A DNA stretch of 64,000 bases, taken from contig NZ_CP034433.1 in the NCBI RefSeq assembly GCF_003952345.1, positions 3,596,001 through 3,660,000 of the forward strand. The letters run 5' to 3'. Position numbers and translations under genes: made by a program. This document shows positions 48,980-61,509 of this stretch, piece by piece; position 1 is the first letter of the stretch, and every line of letters starts with the position of its first letter. Origin of the DNA: Iodobacter ciconiae (GTDB lineage Bacteria > Pseudomonadota > Gammaproteobacteria > Burkholderiales > Chitinibacteraceae). Below the pieces are notes generated by a model, which did no database searches, was not told the origin of the DNA, and saw only the letters and a program-made list of their open reading frames with translations.

Positions 48980-50611
48980 TCAAGCCAGTTTAAAACGGCT
49001 GATGGATTGTTTTAGGTTGCTTGCTAATTTCACTAAGTTTTTGGATGAATTGGCGACTTCTTCTACTGCCGCGCGGTTTTCCTCGGCCATTTGTGCGATG
49101 CGTTCTACATTCTGTGCCAGATCGGTGCTGACTGAGCGCTGCTGGGATAAGGAGGAGGCAATGTCGTTAATTGATATTTGCACCTTGGATGAGCCTGCTT
49201 TAATTTGCTCCATCACCTGATTGGTGTGATCGGATGCGGTAGAAACCTGGCTGACGCTTTGCTGGCTCGATTGCATACCGCTTACTGCTGCGCGTGTGCC
49301 TTGCTGAATGGTCTGGATCATGCCGGTGATTTCCTGCGCCGAGCTGGTGGTGCGTTCTGCCAGTTTGCGCACTTCATCGGCGACCACGGCAAAGCCACGG
49401 CCCTGCTCCCCTGCCCGGGCGGCTTCAATGGCGGCGTTCAGGGCCAGCAGATTCGTTTGATCGGCTACGTCTTTAATGACGGTCGCGATATTACCAATAT
49501 GGATAGAGCTTTGCTCCAGGCTGGCAATCTGCGTGCCAGTGCTGTTGACGTTTTCCAGCACCGTATCAATCAGAGAATTGGATTTTTTAACTTCTTCGCT
49601 GCCAGAATTCGCCAGATTACCGGCGTCACAGGCCTGCTGGCTGGCTTCGCCGGCACTGGCTGAAACGCTGTCTATGCTTACCGTCAGCTCTTCCACACTG
49701 GCCGCCGATGAGGATGCAGATTCTGACTGGGTTTGAGAGCTGATTGCCACTTGTTGTGATGCACTGGCGAGCAGATCAGACATACTGACCAGCTCATTGC
49801 TGTTGCTGATAATGCTTCTGATCGTGGCTTTTAAATCATCCTGCATTTTTAAAAGATCAGTCTGCATAGCGGCCAGCTCGTCTTTACCTTCTACAACAAT
49901 ATGCTCGCTTAAATTGCCTTCACGGATTTTTTCTAAAGACAGACGCACATGGCTGATCGGTGTGGTGATGCTTTTGGTCAGGACTATCCCTAAAAACACT
50001 GCAAGTACAACGGCAATGAGGGTGAGAATGGTGGATCTGGTTTTGGTTGTGGCAAGCTCTTGAGTGCTGATGGCCATAGATTCATCAGATATTTTTTTAT
50101 TCAAATTAACCAGAGCGCTTAATGCATCGTGATAGGGTTGAAATGAGGCCGTTACCGTGGTGGACATCAGCTCTGCAGAGCGCTTGAAGTCATTGGCTTT
50201 CCCGGCAGCAAGTGCTGGTTTGGCCGCCTCCAGGTAGTGCGGCCACAGCTCGTCTACTTTTTTTAGCAGCTCGGCTTCCGGCGGGGTTAATGTGGTTGCC
50301 CTGTATTTATCCAGCAGCTCTTTTAGCTTGCTTTCATTGGTTTTCATCTCTTCGTCGATCTTCGCCATTTTATTGTCATCGGTTTCCAGCGAAATCGCAT
50401 AGACGGCCCGGTTATGGTAAATGGCCTGCATATTTGCATTGGCTAAATCCATAATCGGCACCAGCTGATTGTTGTGCATATCTGCAGTAAGCGCTTGCAT
50501 GGATGCGGCGCTGTGAAAGCCAAGTGTGCCTAAAATTAAGGTGATGATGGCACAAGACAAAAATCCGGTAAGTAATCTGCCGCCAATTGAAAACTGATTC
50601 AGGATGTTCAT
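48980..50611 (-). CDS. methyl-accepting chemotaxis protein
   Basis: A 543-residue chemoreceptor. First membrane helix at about 12-34, a periplasmic four-helix-bundle sensor (to about 190), a second helix at about 193-213 ([20 protein letters not shown]), a HAMP domain, then the signalling coiled coil with its tip [20 protein letters not shown] near 385. It relays ligand binding to CheA/CheW. It lies opposite in direction between dnaK and dnaJ, which are normally adjacent. Confidence 0.92.
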   Translation of the reverse strand: MNILNQFSIGGRLLTGFLSCAIITLILGTLGFHSAASMQALTADMHNNQLVPIMDLANANMQAIYHNRAVYAISLETDDNKMAKIDEEMKTNESKLKELLDKYRATTLTPPEAELLKKVDELWPHYLEAAKPALAAGKANDFKRSAELMSTTVTASFQPYHDALSALVNLNKKISDESMAISTQELATTKTRSTILTLIAVVLAVFLGIVLTKSITTPISHVRLSLEKIREGNLSEHIVVEGKDELAAMQTDLLKMQDDLKATIRSIISNSNELVSMSDLLASASQQVAISSQTQSESASSSAASVEELTVSIDSVSASAGEASQQACDAGNLANSGSEEVKKSNSLIDTVLENVNSTGTQIASLEQSSIHIGNIATVIKDVADQTNLLALNAAIEAARAGEQGRGFAVVADEVRKLAERTTSSAQEITGMIQTIQQGTRAAVSGMQSSQQSVSQVSTASDHTNQVMEQIKAGSSKVQISINDIASSLSQQRSVSTDLAQNVERIAQMAEENRAAVEEVANSSKNLVKLASNLKQSISRFKLA

Positions 50612-50698
50612 GGCATACCAAGTGTAAGGGGCCTGGCTTATTCATAGAGTGGCACAGTCCGCTGCACAAGGGCTAACGTATAAAGGGGAGCTGGGGGG

Positions 50699-50726
50699 CT
50701 TGTAGATTGGATACTTCGCCCCAATG
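50699..50726 (+). promoter_or_regulatory. sigma-32 type heat-shock promoter of dnaJ
   Basis: CTTGTAG (50699-50705), a 13-base spacer, then CCCCAATG (50719-50726), 54 bases before the dnaJ start. The -35 differs from consensus at two places. Confidence 0.7.
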
Positions 50727-50779
50727 TGCAATCCGTTGATGAATTCGTGGGGCGCGGCCTCCTGTGCAGGATTAAAAAG

Positions 50780-51904
50780 ATGGCTAAAAAAGATTTTTAC
50801 GACACGCTGGGTGTGAACCGCGATGCGGGTGATGACGAAATTAAAAAAGCGTATCGCAAACTGGCTATGAAATATCATCCGGACCGTAATCCGGATAGCA
50901 AAGATGCAGAAGAAAAATTTAAAGAAGGCAAAGAAGCCTACGAAGTCTTATCCGATGCACAAAAGCGTGCAGCTTATGATCAGTACGGTCATGCAGGTCT
51001 TGATCAGCAATCAGGCATGGGCGGTGGTGGTGCAGGCTTTGGTGATGCCTTCTCTGATATCTTTGGTGATATCTTTGGCGCGGCGGGCGGGGGCGGTCGC
51101 GGCGGGCGTTCCAATGTTTACCGTGGAGCCGATCTGCGTTACAACTTGGAAATCAGCCTGGAAGAAGCAGCTCGTGGTGTAGAGCGCCAGATCAAGATTC
51201 CATCGCATGAAGAATGCGGTAGCTGCCACGGTAGCGGTGCCAAAGCAGGCACGCAGGCTAAAACCTGCCACACCTGTGGTGGTCATGGTCAGGTTCGTGT
51301 TTCGCAAGGTTTTTTCAGCCTGCAACAAACTTGCCCGACTTGCCACGGCAGCGGTAAATATATTCCGGATCCATGCCGCCCATGTTCCGGCACGGGGCGG
51401 GTGAGCACGCATAAAACGCTGGCGGTGAAGATTCCTTCCGGCGTGGATGAAGGCGATCGTATCCGCTTAAGTGGTGAAGGTGAAGCCGGGGTCAACGGTG
51501 GCCCATCGGGCGATCTGTATGTGGTGATTCACGTAAAAGCACATTCGGTATTTCAGCGTGATGGTAATGATCTGCATTGTGAAATGCCGATCAGCTTTAC
51601 TATTGCAGCTTTGGGTGGTGAGATTGAAATTCCGACACTTGATGGCAAAGCACGGATTACTATTCCTGCCGAAACGCAAAGCGGACAGCAATTCCGTCTG
51701 CGCAGCAAAGGCATTAAAGGCGTACGTAGCGCAATTACCGGTGATTTAATGTGCCATGTGATTCTGGAAACGCCCGTTAAGCTGACATCGCGTCAGAAAG
51801 AGCTGTTGAAAGAATTTGAAGAAATCAGCCAGGGTGATTCGGACAAGCACAACCCACGTGCTAAATCGTTTATGGATAAAGTAAAAGACTTTTTCGCTTC
51901 ATAA
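50780..51904 (+). CDS. dnaJ: chaperone DnaJ (Hsp40)
   Basis: A 374-residue class A J-protein that delivers substrates to DnaK and stimulates its ATPase. J domain at residues 1-70 with the HPD in MKYHPDRN, a Gly/Phe-rich linker (75-115), four zinc-binding repeats ([42 protein letters not shown]; about 145-205), then the C-terminal substrate domains. ATG 50780 starts the conserved [12 protein letters not shown]; the frame upstream is not part of the protein. Confidence 0.97.
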   Translation: MAKKDFYDTLGVNRDAGDDEIKKAYRKLAMKYHPDRNPDSKDAEEKFKEGKEAYEVLSDAQKRAAYDQYGHAGLDQQSGMGGGGAGFGDAFSDIFGDIFGAAGGGGRGGRSNVYRGADLRYNLEISLEEAARGVERQIKIPSHEECGSCHGSGAKAGTQAKTCHTCGGHGQVRVSQGFFSLQQTCPTCHGSGKYIPDPCRPCSGTGRVSTHKTLAVKIPSGVDEGDRIRLSGEGEAGVNGGPSGDLYVVIHVKAHSVFQRDGNDLHCEMPISFTIAALGGEIEIPTLDGKARITIPAETQSGQQFRLRSKGIKGVRSAITGDLMCHVILETPVKLTSRQKELLKEFEEISQGDSDKHNPRAKSFMDKVKDFFAS

Positions 51905-51944
51905 GTCTAATGAAGTCTTTCTTTTGCAAAGAGAGCTTTTTAGT

Positions 51945-51983
51945 GTAAAAAAATAGCGATGGCTTAGCCATCGCTATTTTTAT
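51945..51983. terminator. terminator after dnaJ
   Basis: AAAATAGCGATGGC pairs perfectly with GCCATCGCTATTTT around a 3-base loop, with A and T runs on the two sides. It may serve both directions. Confidence 0.9.
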
Positions 51984-52098
51984 ATCTGCTGGTTTAATCA
52001 AAGATAAGTGTTTTTGTGTGTTTTAAAAGATAGCCCATTTTATATTGGGTTTTATAAGGCAAGAGCAAAAAATGCAAATGTCTTTGTTGAGTAATCTG

Positions 52099-52566
52099 TT
52101 ATATGCGCTTTGCAAGCATAGGCGCAAAATTTACCAGCAATACGCCTATTGCAATAAGTGCTGCACCTAAAATTCGCAAGCTACCAATCTCTCGTATTGG
52201 CAAGCCTAAAATACCAAAGCGATCAAATAAGAGAGAAGCAATAATCTGGCCGCTAATAATTAAAGACACCATTGCCGCTACGCCAATTTTGGGTGCCAGT
52301 AAAGTCGTTCCAAATACAAATAGCGCTCCCATTAGCCCGCCAGTTAACATCCACCACGATGCATTCCCCAAGCTAGCCAGCCCTGTCCATTTTTGTCCGC
52401 TAAGCAAAGTAATTAAAGCCAGTGTCAGAGTGCCAATCGAAAAAGAGATTAAAGCCGCCAGTAGCGTACTGCCACCAATCACGCCTTTGAGCTGGTTGTT
52501 AACGGCAGATTGCAGTGGCACGATCAGGCCAATGATGAGGGCGAGCAGAAAGTAGGGAAGTTGCAT
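52099..52566 (-). CDS. DMT-family transporter, YdcZ/DUF606 type
   Basis: A 155-residue membrane protein with five hydrophobic helices. It begins LPYFLLALIIGLIVPLQSAV and contains VSLIISGQIIASLLFDRFGI, both typical of the DUF606 half-size drug/metabolite transporters, which act as dimers or pairs. The substrate is unknown. Single gene. Confidence 0.85.
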   Translation of the reverse strand: MQLPYFLLALIIGLIVPLQSAVNNQLKGVIGGSTLLAALISFSIGTLTLALITLLSGQKWTGLASLGNASWWMLTGGLMGALFVFGTTLLAPKIGVAAMVSLIISGQIIASLLFDRFGILGLPIREIGSLRILGAALIAIGVLLVNFAPMLAKRI

Positions 52567-52637
52567 GGGTTTTGTGAGTGATAAGTAAGCAGGGGAAATA
52601 GGCTAGCATGTTTTTTCGGAGGGAGGGAGTGGATGCA

Positions 52638-52670
52638 GGGGGTACTCGAAGCGAAGCGTAGTGCGCCGCC
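52638..52670. repeat. dispersed repeat with AAGCGAAG core, copy 2
   Basis: GGGTACTCGAAGCGAAGCGTAGTGCGCCG-like sequence, a diverged copy of 25896-25931. Confidence 0.6.
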
Positions 52671-52708
52671 GCCCGGCCAACCCCGCTGCCCGTATCATCA
52701 ATAATCAC

Positions 52709-52765
52709 GGTGTATTGTGCTTTTCAGGGAGAATAAATATTCCCCCTGAAAAGCGTCGGGTACAC
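52709..52765. repeat. long hairpin (MITE-like) near the thiC end
   Basis: GCTTTTCAGGGAGAAT and ATTCCCCCTGAAAAGC (52719-52754) form 16-bp arms with one mismatch; weaker pairing continues out to GGTGTA/TACACC. It could terminate thiC or be a small mobile repeat. Confidence 0.6.
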
Positions 52766-52799
52766 CCTGCGATGCACCCGGCTACCCAGGTCCTATTTA

Positions 52800-54728
<1,929 letters not shown>

Positions 54729-54773
54729 CTACTCCACAAAGGCGCGGGTGAGCTAAACGAAGTATCTAGCTCG

Positions 54774-54853
54774 CTTCCCTACGCCGGTATTAACCGAATC
54801 AGGTTCAGAGGGTATATCTCATCCGCGCCTGATATTGACGCAGAACCCCTAGC
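54774..54853 (-). promoter_or_regulatory. TPP riboswitch (THI element) upstream of thiC
   Basis: On the minus strand the conserved elements appear in order: TAGGGGTTCTGCG, then GATGAGATATACCCTCTGAA, CCTGATTCGGTTAATACCGG, CGTAGGGAAG. Thiamine pyrophosphate binding lowers thiC expression in this class. The aptamer ends about 50 bases before the thiC start, consistent with control of translation. Confidence 0.95.
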
Positions 54854-54957
54854 GATAAAAAATCAGCCTAGACGGTATCGAAAAATGGCGGAAACAGCAA
54901 ATTTAAGATCAAATAGGCCCGATTTGTATCAAGGTTTGTTGTGGGGGGGGAGCGGGG

Positions 54958-54987
54958 CCACTCTCCACTCCCGAGTCCCTGCTCCTC
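54958..54987. repeat. C-rich ACTCCC repeat-like string
   Basis: CCACTCTCCACTCCCGAGTC and neighbouring bases form tandem CTCC/ACTCC units. A similar string occurs inside rmlD (62167-62200). Confidence 0.45.
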
Positions 54988-55099
54988 ATTAAACCCTTGC
55001 GGCTTTTTACGCTATAACCACACTGGGCTTGGTCTGTGGGATAATTGCCGAAATTTTCAAATGCTGGGTTTGATCCTGGCTCGCTTTGGGGTAATTAAA

Positions 55100-55753
55100 A
55101 TGGATTGGGAAAACGCGCGTTATTTATTGGTTGAGCAGCAAATCCGCCCCTGGGATGTGCTGGATCAAAAGGTGCTTAACCGTGTATTGGCGGTAAAGCG
55201 CGAAGACTTTGTGCCTGCAGATAAAAAAGAGCTGGCTTTTGTGGATATCGAGCTGCCGCTGGGTAATGGCACGCAGATGCTGGCCCCTAAGATGGAAGCC
55301 AAGCTGCTGCAGGATATTGATCCGCAGCCAAGCGATAAATTGCTAGTGGTGGGGGCGGGCACAGGTTACCTGATGGCACTGGCTGCTGGTCTGGTGGCGC
55401 ACGTTTATGGGGTGGAAATCGATGCTGCGCAGGCAGATACTGCCCGCGCAAATCTGGCTGCTGCCGGGATTAAAAACGCAACAGTAACGCAGGGCGATGC
55501 GCTTGCCGCAGCCCAGGTGCAAGGCCCTTTTAATGCGATTATTGTGACCGGCTCTCTGGTTGAAGTGCCTGCGCTACTGAAAGATCAGCTTGCTGTGGGT
55601 GGCCGTTTGATTGCGGTGGTGGGCGAGCTGCCCATTATGTCGGCAACGCTGGTGAGCTGTGTGGATAAAGGCAGCTTTGGGTTTCGCAAATTATTTGAAT
55701 ACAATTTACCACGCCTAAAAAATGTGGCTGAAAAAACGGCTTTTACATTTTAA
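55100..55753 (+). CDS. protein-L-isoaspartate O-methyltransferase family protein
   Basis: A 217-residue SAM-dependent protein of the Pcm family. N-terminal MDWENARYLLVEQQIRPWDV, then VKREDFVP, the SAM motif LLVVGAGTGYLMALAAG (about 78-94) and motif II IIVTGSLVEVP. It may repair isoaspartyl residues, but this branch, usually placed before a rhodanese gene and a TolC gene in related bacteria, is uncharacterised. ATG 55100 is chosen; the frame upstream is not protein-like. Confidence 0.85.
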   Translation: MDWENARYLLVEQQIRPWDVLDQKVLNRVLAVKREDFVPADKKELAFVDIELPLGNGTQMLAPKMEAKLLQDIDPQPSDKLLVVGAGTGYLMALAAGLVAHVYGVEIDAAQADTARANLAAAGIKNATVTQGDALAAAQVQGPFNAIIVTGSLVEVPALLKDQLAVGGRLIAVVGELPIMSATLVSCVDKGSFGFRKLFEYNLPRLKNVAEKTAFTF

Positions 55754-55844
55754 AAATATCTTTGAAGTCTGCAGGCATAGTGTATTTTCGGCCCGCTCTC
55801 GGGGAAAGCCCGGCTAGGTAAAAGGTGCTGATTAATTTGGTTTT

Positions 55845-55893
55845 GTCATTTCTGTCCGGTGGGTACCCTGTGCCTGCCGTGTACAGGGATGAC
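55845..55893. repeat. imperfect inverted repeat before the rhodanese gene
   Basis: GTCAT...ATGAC ends with an inner CCCTGT/ACAGGG stem. It lies in the 283-base gap after the Pcm-like gene. The role is unclear; it could be a terminator or a dispersed repeat. Confidence 0.4.
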
Positions 55894-56036
55894 GATTTAA
55901 TCCAGTAAATCAGCAGCTCCAAAATAATCAGCAAAAAGTATTGATTTAAATACTTGCCCTGATTTCAAGCTTACCGCCGAATCTTTGTGTGTTACAGATT
56001 TAATGATTTTGTCATTGTGTTATTGGGGCTTTTTAT

Positions 56037-56360
56037 ATGCAACAGATTAATCCTCTTGAATTATCTCAATGGCTAAATGAAGCAGAGCGTGCCAGCCCGA
56101 TGTTGCTGGATGTGCGTGAAACGGGCGAGTATGAGATTTGCCATATTGCAAATAGCCAGCTGATTCCTATGAATACAATTGCCCACCGTTTTGCCGAATT
56201 AGATGAAGATGCAACAATTGTGGTGATTTGTCATCATGGTATGCGTAGCTATCAGGTTGGCTCGTTTTTAGAGCGGCAGGGGTTTGCCAATGTGATTAAT
56301 TTAAATGGCGGTATTGCACGCTGGGCCGAGGAAGTCGATTTAACGATGGCTAAATATTGA
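56037..56360 (+). CDS. single-domain rhodanese-like sulfurtransferase
   Basis: A 107-residue cytoplasmic protein. It has LLDVRETGEYEICHI (about 23-37), the persulfide Cys65 in the loop CHHGMRS, and the closing GGIARWAEEVD. The loop is that of a GlpE-sized sulfurtransferase acting on thiosulfate or cysteine persulfide. It is preceded by a Pcm-like gene, a pairing common in this group. Confidence 0.88.
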   Translation: MQQINPLELSQWLNEAERASPMLLDVRETGEYEICHIANSQLIPMNTIAHRFAELDEDATIVVICHHGMRSYQVGSFLERQGFANVINLNGGIARWAEEVDLTMAKY

Positions 56361-56522
56361 TCACAGGCGCTCTATTTATGTGAATAAACGTAGTAAGAAA
56401 TAATTTAATATGCCAGATGAATTGTTTTTAATTCGCAATGGCTTCCATCGCGTTCTTTGAGTTGTTATAGTCTCCCCGCTTGTTTGCCCGCACTCCATGC
56501 CTTTCAGAAGATATTACTCATC

Positions 56523-58973
56523 ATGAAATTATTCAGACACTCTGCTGCTATTTCACTTTCGCTGCTTTTAGCTGGCCCCGTGTGGTCGGCTACCTGTTTA
56601 TCCGGCTCTGGTGATTGTCAGACTATACCGGATGATCCTTCAGCGCTCATGAATCAGAGCACGCTACAGGGAAATACCCAGGGGCTCTCTCAGTCGGCGG
56701 TGCAGCAGAACCAGCAAAGTCAGCAGAATCAACAAAATCAGCAAAGCAAAAGTTTCTCTTCGCAATTACAAATGCCCATGGCACCTGTTTCTTGTGACGA
56801 GGTGAGCGGGAAGCTCACGCTGGATCGCAATAATAAGTATAAAGCGGCTTTGCCGCTGAATGATTTTCAGAAATACCTTTGCAGCAGTGCAAATCTGCCT
56901 TTGCCGGTGTTTGGCCAGCAGATATTCCAGATGCAGCAGTCGCCTTACTCACCTTTTGAAGCAGCACCGGTTTCTGCCGATTACTTGATTGGGGTTGGGG
57001 ATAATTTCTCGGTACGGCTCTGGGGCCAGCTGGATGCAGATTTGCAGCTAAAAGTGGATCGCTCAGGGGCGGTGTTTATTCCACGTGTGGGCAATGTGAG
57101 CGTCGTCGGTATTCCTTTTGGCGCGCTTAAACAGCATTTAAGTCGTGAAGTGGGCAAGGTTTACCGTAATTTCGATCTGGCTGTCACGATGGGCCAGCTT
57201 AAAAGCGTGCAGGTTTTTGTCGTGGGTTTTGCGCAAAATCCTGGCAGCTATAGCCTGGGATCGCTTTCTACCGTGGTCAATGCTTTGTTTGCTGCGGGCG
57301 GCCCTTCTGCTAACGGCTCCTTGCGTAAAATCCAGGTGAAGCGCGCTGGCAAAGTGGTTAATGAATTCGACTTATACGATTTGCTGCTGAAAGGCGATAA
57401 AAGCCATGATCTGATGTTACAAGGCGGTGATGTGGTGTATGTGCCGCCGGTTGGCGGGCAGGCGGCTATTTCTGGCAGCGTAAAAGTACCTGCCATTTAT
57501 GAAGTAAAGCCAGGCGAAAATTTACAAGATTTAATTAACTGGGCCGGTGGCGCAGGAAATTTTGCACAAGATGGCAAGGTATCGATTGAGCGGGTTGTGG
57601 CGCAAAAATCCCGCAAGGTGGAATCCGTAGAGCTGGCCAAGGCGGCTGGCTTTGCCGTGCGTGGCGGTGATGTAGTGCAGCTTTATGCTTTAAGCCAGAA
57701 AATTGAAAATATGGTGTCTTTGCGTGGCAATGTGGCGCAATCGGTGCGGATGCCCTGGTTTGAGGGGATGAAGGTGAGTGATTTAATCACCAGTAAAGAT
57801 ATGCTGATAGCGCCGCGCTTCTGGGAAAATAAATATCAGGACAAAACGGCAACAAATAAAGATTTGCAGGAAGAGGCGGATCAGGAAGAGCTGCAAAAAC
57901 AGCAGCAAAGCATACAAATGCTGAACCCTCAGAATACTTTTAACCCGCAACAAACACTGCCCAAGCGCAAAGTAGATCGCACGCTGTTAGGCGCTTTGCG
58001 TGGTAATCAGCAGGAAATCAACTGGAATTACGCTGCGATCGAGCGCATTAATGAGCTAGACAGCACAACAACGCTGCTGCCGTTTAATCTGGGGGCGGTA
58101 GTACTAAAGCATGATGCGTCACAAGATAAGCTTTTGGCTAAGGGTGATGTGGTTCATGTTTTCTCTAAAACAGATATCCGCGTTTCTATCCAGCAAAAAA
58201 CACGCTTTGTGCATATCGAAGGCGAAGTAGCCACACCGGGGATTTATCAGGTGAGTGAAGGGGAAACGCTGGCAAACCTGATTGATCGCATCGGAGGTTT
58301 AACTTCCAGTGCCTATCTTTATGGTGTCGAGTTTTCCCGTGATGAAGTGCGCAAAAAGCAGCAGGACGAGCTGGAGCGCCTGGCTGATTATGTTGAGCGT
58401 AATGCACAAACATCAGCAGGGCAGCAGGCACAAAACGCTTTGAATGAAGGCGGCGTAAAGGCCGCAACTATTCAGGCCGATCAGCAAAAACTATTGGCGC
58501 AAAAAATCCGCACGACCAAAGCCGATGGCCGCGTGGTGCTCGGCTTAAGCCCGCAGAGCAGCAAGATTACAGATATTCCCGAGCTGGCACTGGAGGATGG
58601 CGACCGTGTTTTTATCCCTGCACGCTCTGCAACGGTGGCGGTGATGGGCTCGGTATTTAGCCGTAATAATGCGTTTATTTTCAGCAAAAACCGCAAGGTG
58701 GGCGATTACCTCAATCTGGCTGGCGGCCCGACAGAAAGTGCGGATAGCGACAGCATTTTTGTGGTACGCGCCGATGGCTCGGTAGTCAGTGCCAAGCAGT
58801 TTGGTTTACTCTCTGGCTCCTTTAAAAGTGTAGCGTCTTTGCCTGGTGATGTGATTGTGGTGCCGGAGAAGTTTGACCGTACCGGATTTGTGAGAAATGC
58901 CCTGGATTGGACGCAAATTCTGGCTAACTTCGGTACCGGTTTGGCAGGGATTAAAGTCTTGGGTGATTTGTAA
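56523..58973 (+). CDS. polysaccharide export protein with multiple SLBB domains
   Basis: An 816-residue exported protein. Signal peptide at about 1-24 (LLLAGPVWSA), a Gln/Asn-rich spacer (residues 60-85), a poly-export domain starting LIGVGDNFSVRLWGQLDADL (about 158), then several SLBB domains (VFVVGFAQNPGSYSLG, FVHIEGEVATPGIYQVSEGE, VAVMGSVFSRNNAFIF). It is far longer than Wza (about 380) and matches the long capsule/EPS outer membrane exporters. It opens the polysaccharide locus with wzz and the rml genes. Confidence 0.88.
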   Translation: MKLFRHSAAISLSLLLAGPVWSATCLSGSGDCQTIPDDPSALMNQSTLQGNTQGLSQSAVQQNQQSQQNQQNQQSKSFSSQLQMPMAPVSCDEVSGKLTLDRNNKYKAALPLNDFQKYLCSSANLPLPVFGQQIFQMQQSPYSPFEAAPVSADYLIGVGDNFSVRLWGQLDADLQLKVDRSGAVFIPRVGNVSVVGIPFGALKQHLSREVGKVYRNFDLAVTMGQLKSVQVFVVGFAQNPGSYSLGSLSTVVNALFAAGGPSANGSLRKIQVKRAGKVVNEFDLYDLLLKGDKSHDLMLQGGDVVYVPPVGGQAAISGSVKVPAIYEVKPGENLQDLINWAGGAGNFAQDGKVSIERVVAQKSRKVESVELAKAAGFAVRGGDVVQLYALSQKIENMVSLRGNVAQSVRMPWFEGMKVSDLITSKDMLIAPRFWENKYQDKTATNKDLQEEADQEELQKQQQSIQMLNPQNTFNPQQTLPKRKVDRTLLGALRGNQQEINWNYAAIERINELDSTTTLLPFNLGAVVLKHDASQDKLLAKGDVVHVFSKTDIRVSIQQKTRFVHIEGEVATPGIYQVSEGETLANLIDRIGGLTSSAYLYGVEFSRDEVRKKQQDELERLADYVERNAQTSAGQQAQNALNEGGVKAATIQADQQKLLAQKIRTTKADGRVVLGLSPQSSKITDIPELALEDGDRVFIPARSATVAVMGSVFSRNNAFIFSKNRKVGDYLNLAGGPTESADSDSIFVVRADGSVVSAKQFGLLSGSFKSVASLPGDVIVVPEKFDRTGFVRNALDWTQILANFGTGLAGIKVLGDL

Positions 58974-59070
58974 ACCGCGATGACTTCAGGCGGGTGTAGG
59001 CCGCTAGTTTATCCGGAAAAATGGCAGGTTTCAGCCGCCTTGCGAAAACGACAATAACGATTAGAAGCCC

Positions 59071-60270
59071 ATGGAAAATAAAACAATGATTCAGGAAAAC
59101 GATCAGGATGATGAAATCAGCCTGATCGATTTATTAATCGTCCTGGCTAAACACAAAAAACTGATTTTTGGTTTGCCTGCCGTGTTTGGTATTCTGGCTT
59201 TAGTTTATGGCTTTGTTGCTACTCCTATTTTTGAAGCTAAAACGACCATCTTGCCGCCACAGCAGCAGCAATCCTCTGCATCGGCGATGCTGGCGCAACT
59301 TGGAGGGCTGGCAGGCGGGGCGGGTGCGGCTCTGGGAGTGAAAAGCCCGAATGATATCTATATCGCCATGCTGCAAAGCCGCCGTCTGGAAGAAAAACTG
59401 GTTGAGCGTTTTAAGCTGCAAACGGTATACGAAACTAAAACGGCGGGTGATACCTTGCTTGCTCTTGAGGGCAGTAGCAAGATTGCAACCGGTAAAGATG
59501 GCCTTATTTCGATTGCGGTTGAAGATAAAGATCCAAAGCTGGCTGCTGCGATTGCCAATGCCTATGTAGAAGAGCTGCGTAATTTAAGCAAGGTGTTAGC
59601 CGTAACGGAAGCTGCGCAGCGTCGTCAGTTTTTTGAAGGGCAGATTACAACGGCTAAAAAAGAGCTGGCAGATGCTGAAGTTGCTTTAAGGCAATTACAG
59701 GAACAGACCGGTGTATTGCAGCTCAACGAGCAGGGCAAGGTGGCGATAGAAGCATTGGCCAGTTTGCGTGCCAAAGTATCGGCCAAGCAGGTGCAGCTGA
59801 ACGCCATGCGTAATTTTGCCACCGAAAACAATCCTGAGTTGCAAAGAGCCAAAGCAGAGCTCGATAGCCTGCAGACCCAGCTGGCAGATATGAGCAAGGG
59901 TGGGGAAGAGAATGAAGATGTTTTAATTGCCAAGAGTAAAGCCCCGGGAGTTGGCCTGGATTACCTGCGCAAAATGCGTGATGTGAAATATCAGGAAACA
60001 TTATTCGAGCTGATGTCCAAGCAATATGAAATTGCCAAATTAGACGAAGCCAAAGATGGTGCCAATATTCAGGTGCTAGATAGTGCTATTCCCCCAGAGA
60101 AAAAAGCCAAACCTAAGCGTAGTATTTTGATTTTACTCGCTTTATTTGCGGGCTTCTTTTTGGCAATTCTGGCGAGCTTTATCTTAGAAGCAATGAATAA
60201 AATGGCTACAGATCCGGAACAGAAACAGCGTCTGGATTTATTGAAGAATACATGGAAGGGTAGAGCATGA
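59071..60270 (+). CDS. Wzz-type polysaccharide chain-length regulator
   Basis: A 399-residue inner membrane protein. First helix at about 32-52 ([20 protein letters not shown]), a periplasmic coiled-coil domain (60-345, with [20 protein letters not shown]), a Pro-rich stretch [11 protein letters not shown], and a second helix at about 350-372. It lacks a cytoplasmic tyrosine kinase domain. It sets the length of O-antigen or EPS chains. Its stop overlaps the rmlB start by four bases (ATGA). Confidence 0.88.
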   Translation: MENKTMIQENDQDDEISLIDLLIVLAKHKKLIFGLPAVFGILALVYGFVATPIFEAKTTILPPQQQQSSASAMLAQLGGLAGGAGAALGVKSPNDIYIAMLQSRRLEEKLVERFKLQTVYETKTAGDTLLALEGSSKIATGKDGLISIAVEDKDPKLAAAIANAYVEELRNLSKVLAVTEAAQRRQFFEGQITTAKKELADAEVALRQLQEQTGVLQLNEQGKVAIEALASLRAKVSAKQVQLNAMRNFATENNPELQRAKAELDSLQTQLADMSKGGEENEDVLIAKSKAPGVGLDYLRKMRDVKYQETLFELMSKQYEIAKLDEAKDGANIQVLDSAIPPEKKAKPKRSILILLALFAGFFLAILASFILEAMNKMATDPEQKQRLDLLKNTWKGRA

Positions 60271-61322
60271 TTTTAGTAACCGGTGGTGCTGGCTTTATTG
60301 GCGGTAATTTTGTGCTGGATTGGTTAGCTGGCACAGATGAGCCTGTGATTAATGTGGATAAGCTAACTTATGCCGGTAATCTGGATACATTAGCGTCTTT
60401 AAAAGACGATGCCAGGCATATTTTTGTGCGTGCCGATATTGGTGATAAAGCCGTGATTGGCGAATTGCTGGCCAAATATCAGCCACGTGCAGTGATTAAT
60501 TTTGCTGCCGAATCGCATGTGGATCGCTCTATCAGCGGGCCGGGTGAGTTTATCCAGACCAATGTAGTGGGTACGTTTAATTTGCTGGAAAGCGTGCGTG
60601 GCTATTGGGCTGATCTGGCGACAGAGGCCAAGGCTGCATTTCGCTTTTTGCATGTTTCAACAGATGAAGTCTATGGCTCTTTAGCCAGTGATGATCCTGC
60701 CTTTACCGAAACCAAAACGTATGAGCCAAACAGCCCGTATTCGGCCTCCAAGGCCGCATCGGATCATCTGGTTCGCGCCTGGCATCATACTTATGGCCTA
60801 CCGGTACTAACCACCAATTGCTCAAATAATTACGGCCCTTACCATTTTCCGGAAAAACTGATTCCGCTGGTGATTTTGAACGCACTGGCTGGCAAAGCCC
60901 TGCCAATTTATGGCGATGGCCAGCAGATTCGCGACTGGCTGTATGTAAAAGATCATTGCAGCGCCATCCGCCGTGTACTGGAAGCGGGTGTGGTGGGCGA
61001 AACTTACAATGTAGGCGGCTGGAATGAAAAGCCGAATCTGGATGTGGTTCACACTATTTGCCAGATTCTGGACAAACGCCAGCCACGAAGGGATGGCAAA
61101 GCGTATGCCGAGCAAATCACATATGTAACAGACCGCCCGGGTCACGATAAGCGTTACGCCATTGATGCGAGCAAGCTGGAGCGTGAGTTAGGCTGGAAGC
61201 CGGCGGAAACCTTTGAAACAGGCATTGCCAAAACGGTTGACTGGTATTTAGAGCGCCAGGACTGGGTGCAAAATGTGACATCCGGTGCTTATCAAAACTG
61301 GATTGAGCAGCAGTATGCTTAG
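60267..61322 (+). CDS. rmlB: dTDP-glucose 4,6-dehydratase
   Basis: A 351-residue extended-SDR enzyme, second step of dTDP-L-rhamnose synthesis. NAD site [15 protein letters not shown] at residue 4, [10 protein letters not shown] with the catalytic Thr-Asp-Glu, the [11 protein letters not shown]yr/Lys pair near 165, and [18 protein letters not shown]. It is translationally coupled to wzz. Confidence 0.95.
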   Translation: MILVTGGAGFIGGNFVLDWLAGTDEPVINVDKLTYAGNLDTLASLKDDARHIFVRADIGDKAVIGELLAKYQPRAVINFAAESHVDRSISGPGEFIQTNVVGTFNLLESVRGYWADLATEAKAAFRFLHVSTDEVYGSLASDDPAFTETKTYEPNSPYSASKAASDHLVRAWHHTYGLPVLTTNCSNNYGPYHFPEKLIPLVILNALAGKALPIYGDGQQIRDWLYVKDHCSAIRRVLEAGVVGETYNVGGWNEKPNLDVVHTICQILDKRQPRRDGKAYAEQITYVTDRPGHDKRYAIDASKLERELGWKPAETFETGIAKTVDWYLERQDWVQNVTSGAYQNWIEQQYA

Positions 61323-61509
61323 GTGGTGAGCTGGGCGTTAGCTCTACCAGCCTCTTCTGGTGTGCCGTGCTTTGTTAAATACTTACAAACACTGAATGAT
61401 CACAGGGCAGGTCAAGCTCGCGTATTTTCTGCTGCGGGTTGTACCTGCCTTTGCAAAAAAACATTTTGCAGAGCCAAAGCATGATTAATAACTTTAAACA
61501 TCAACTCAA

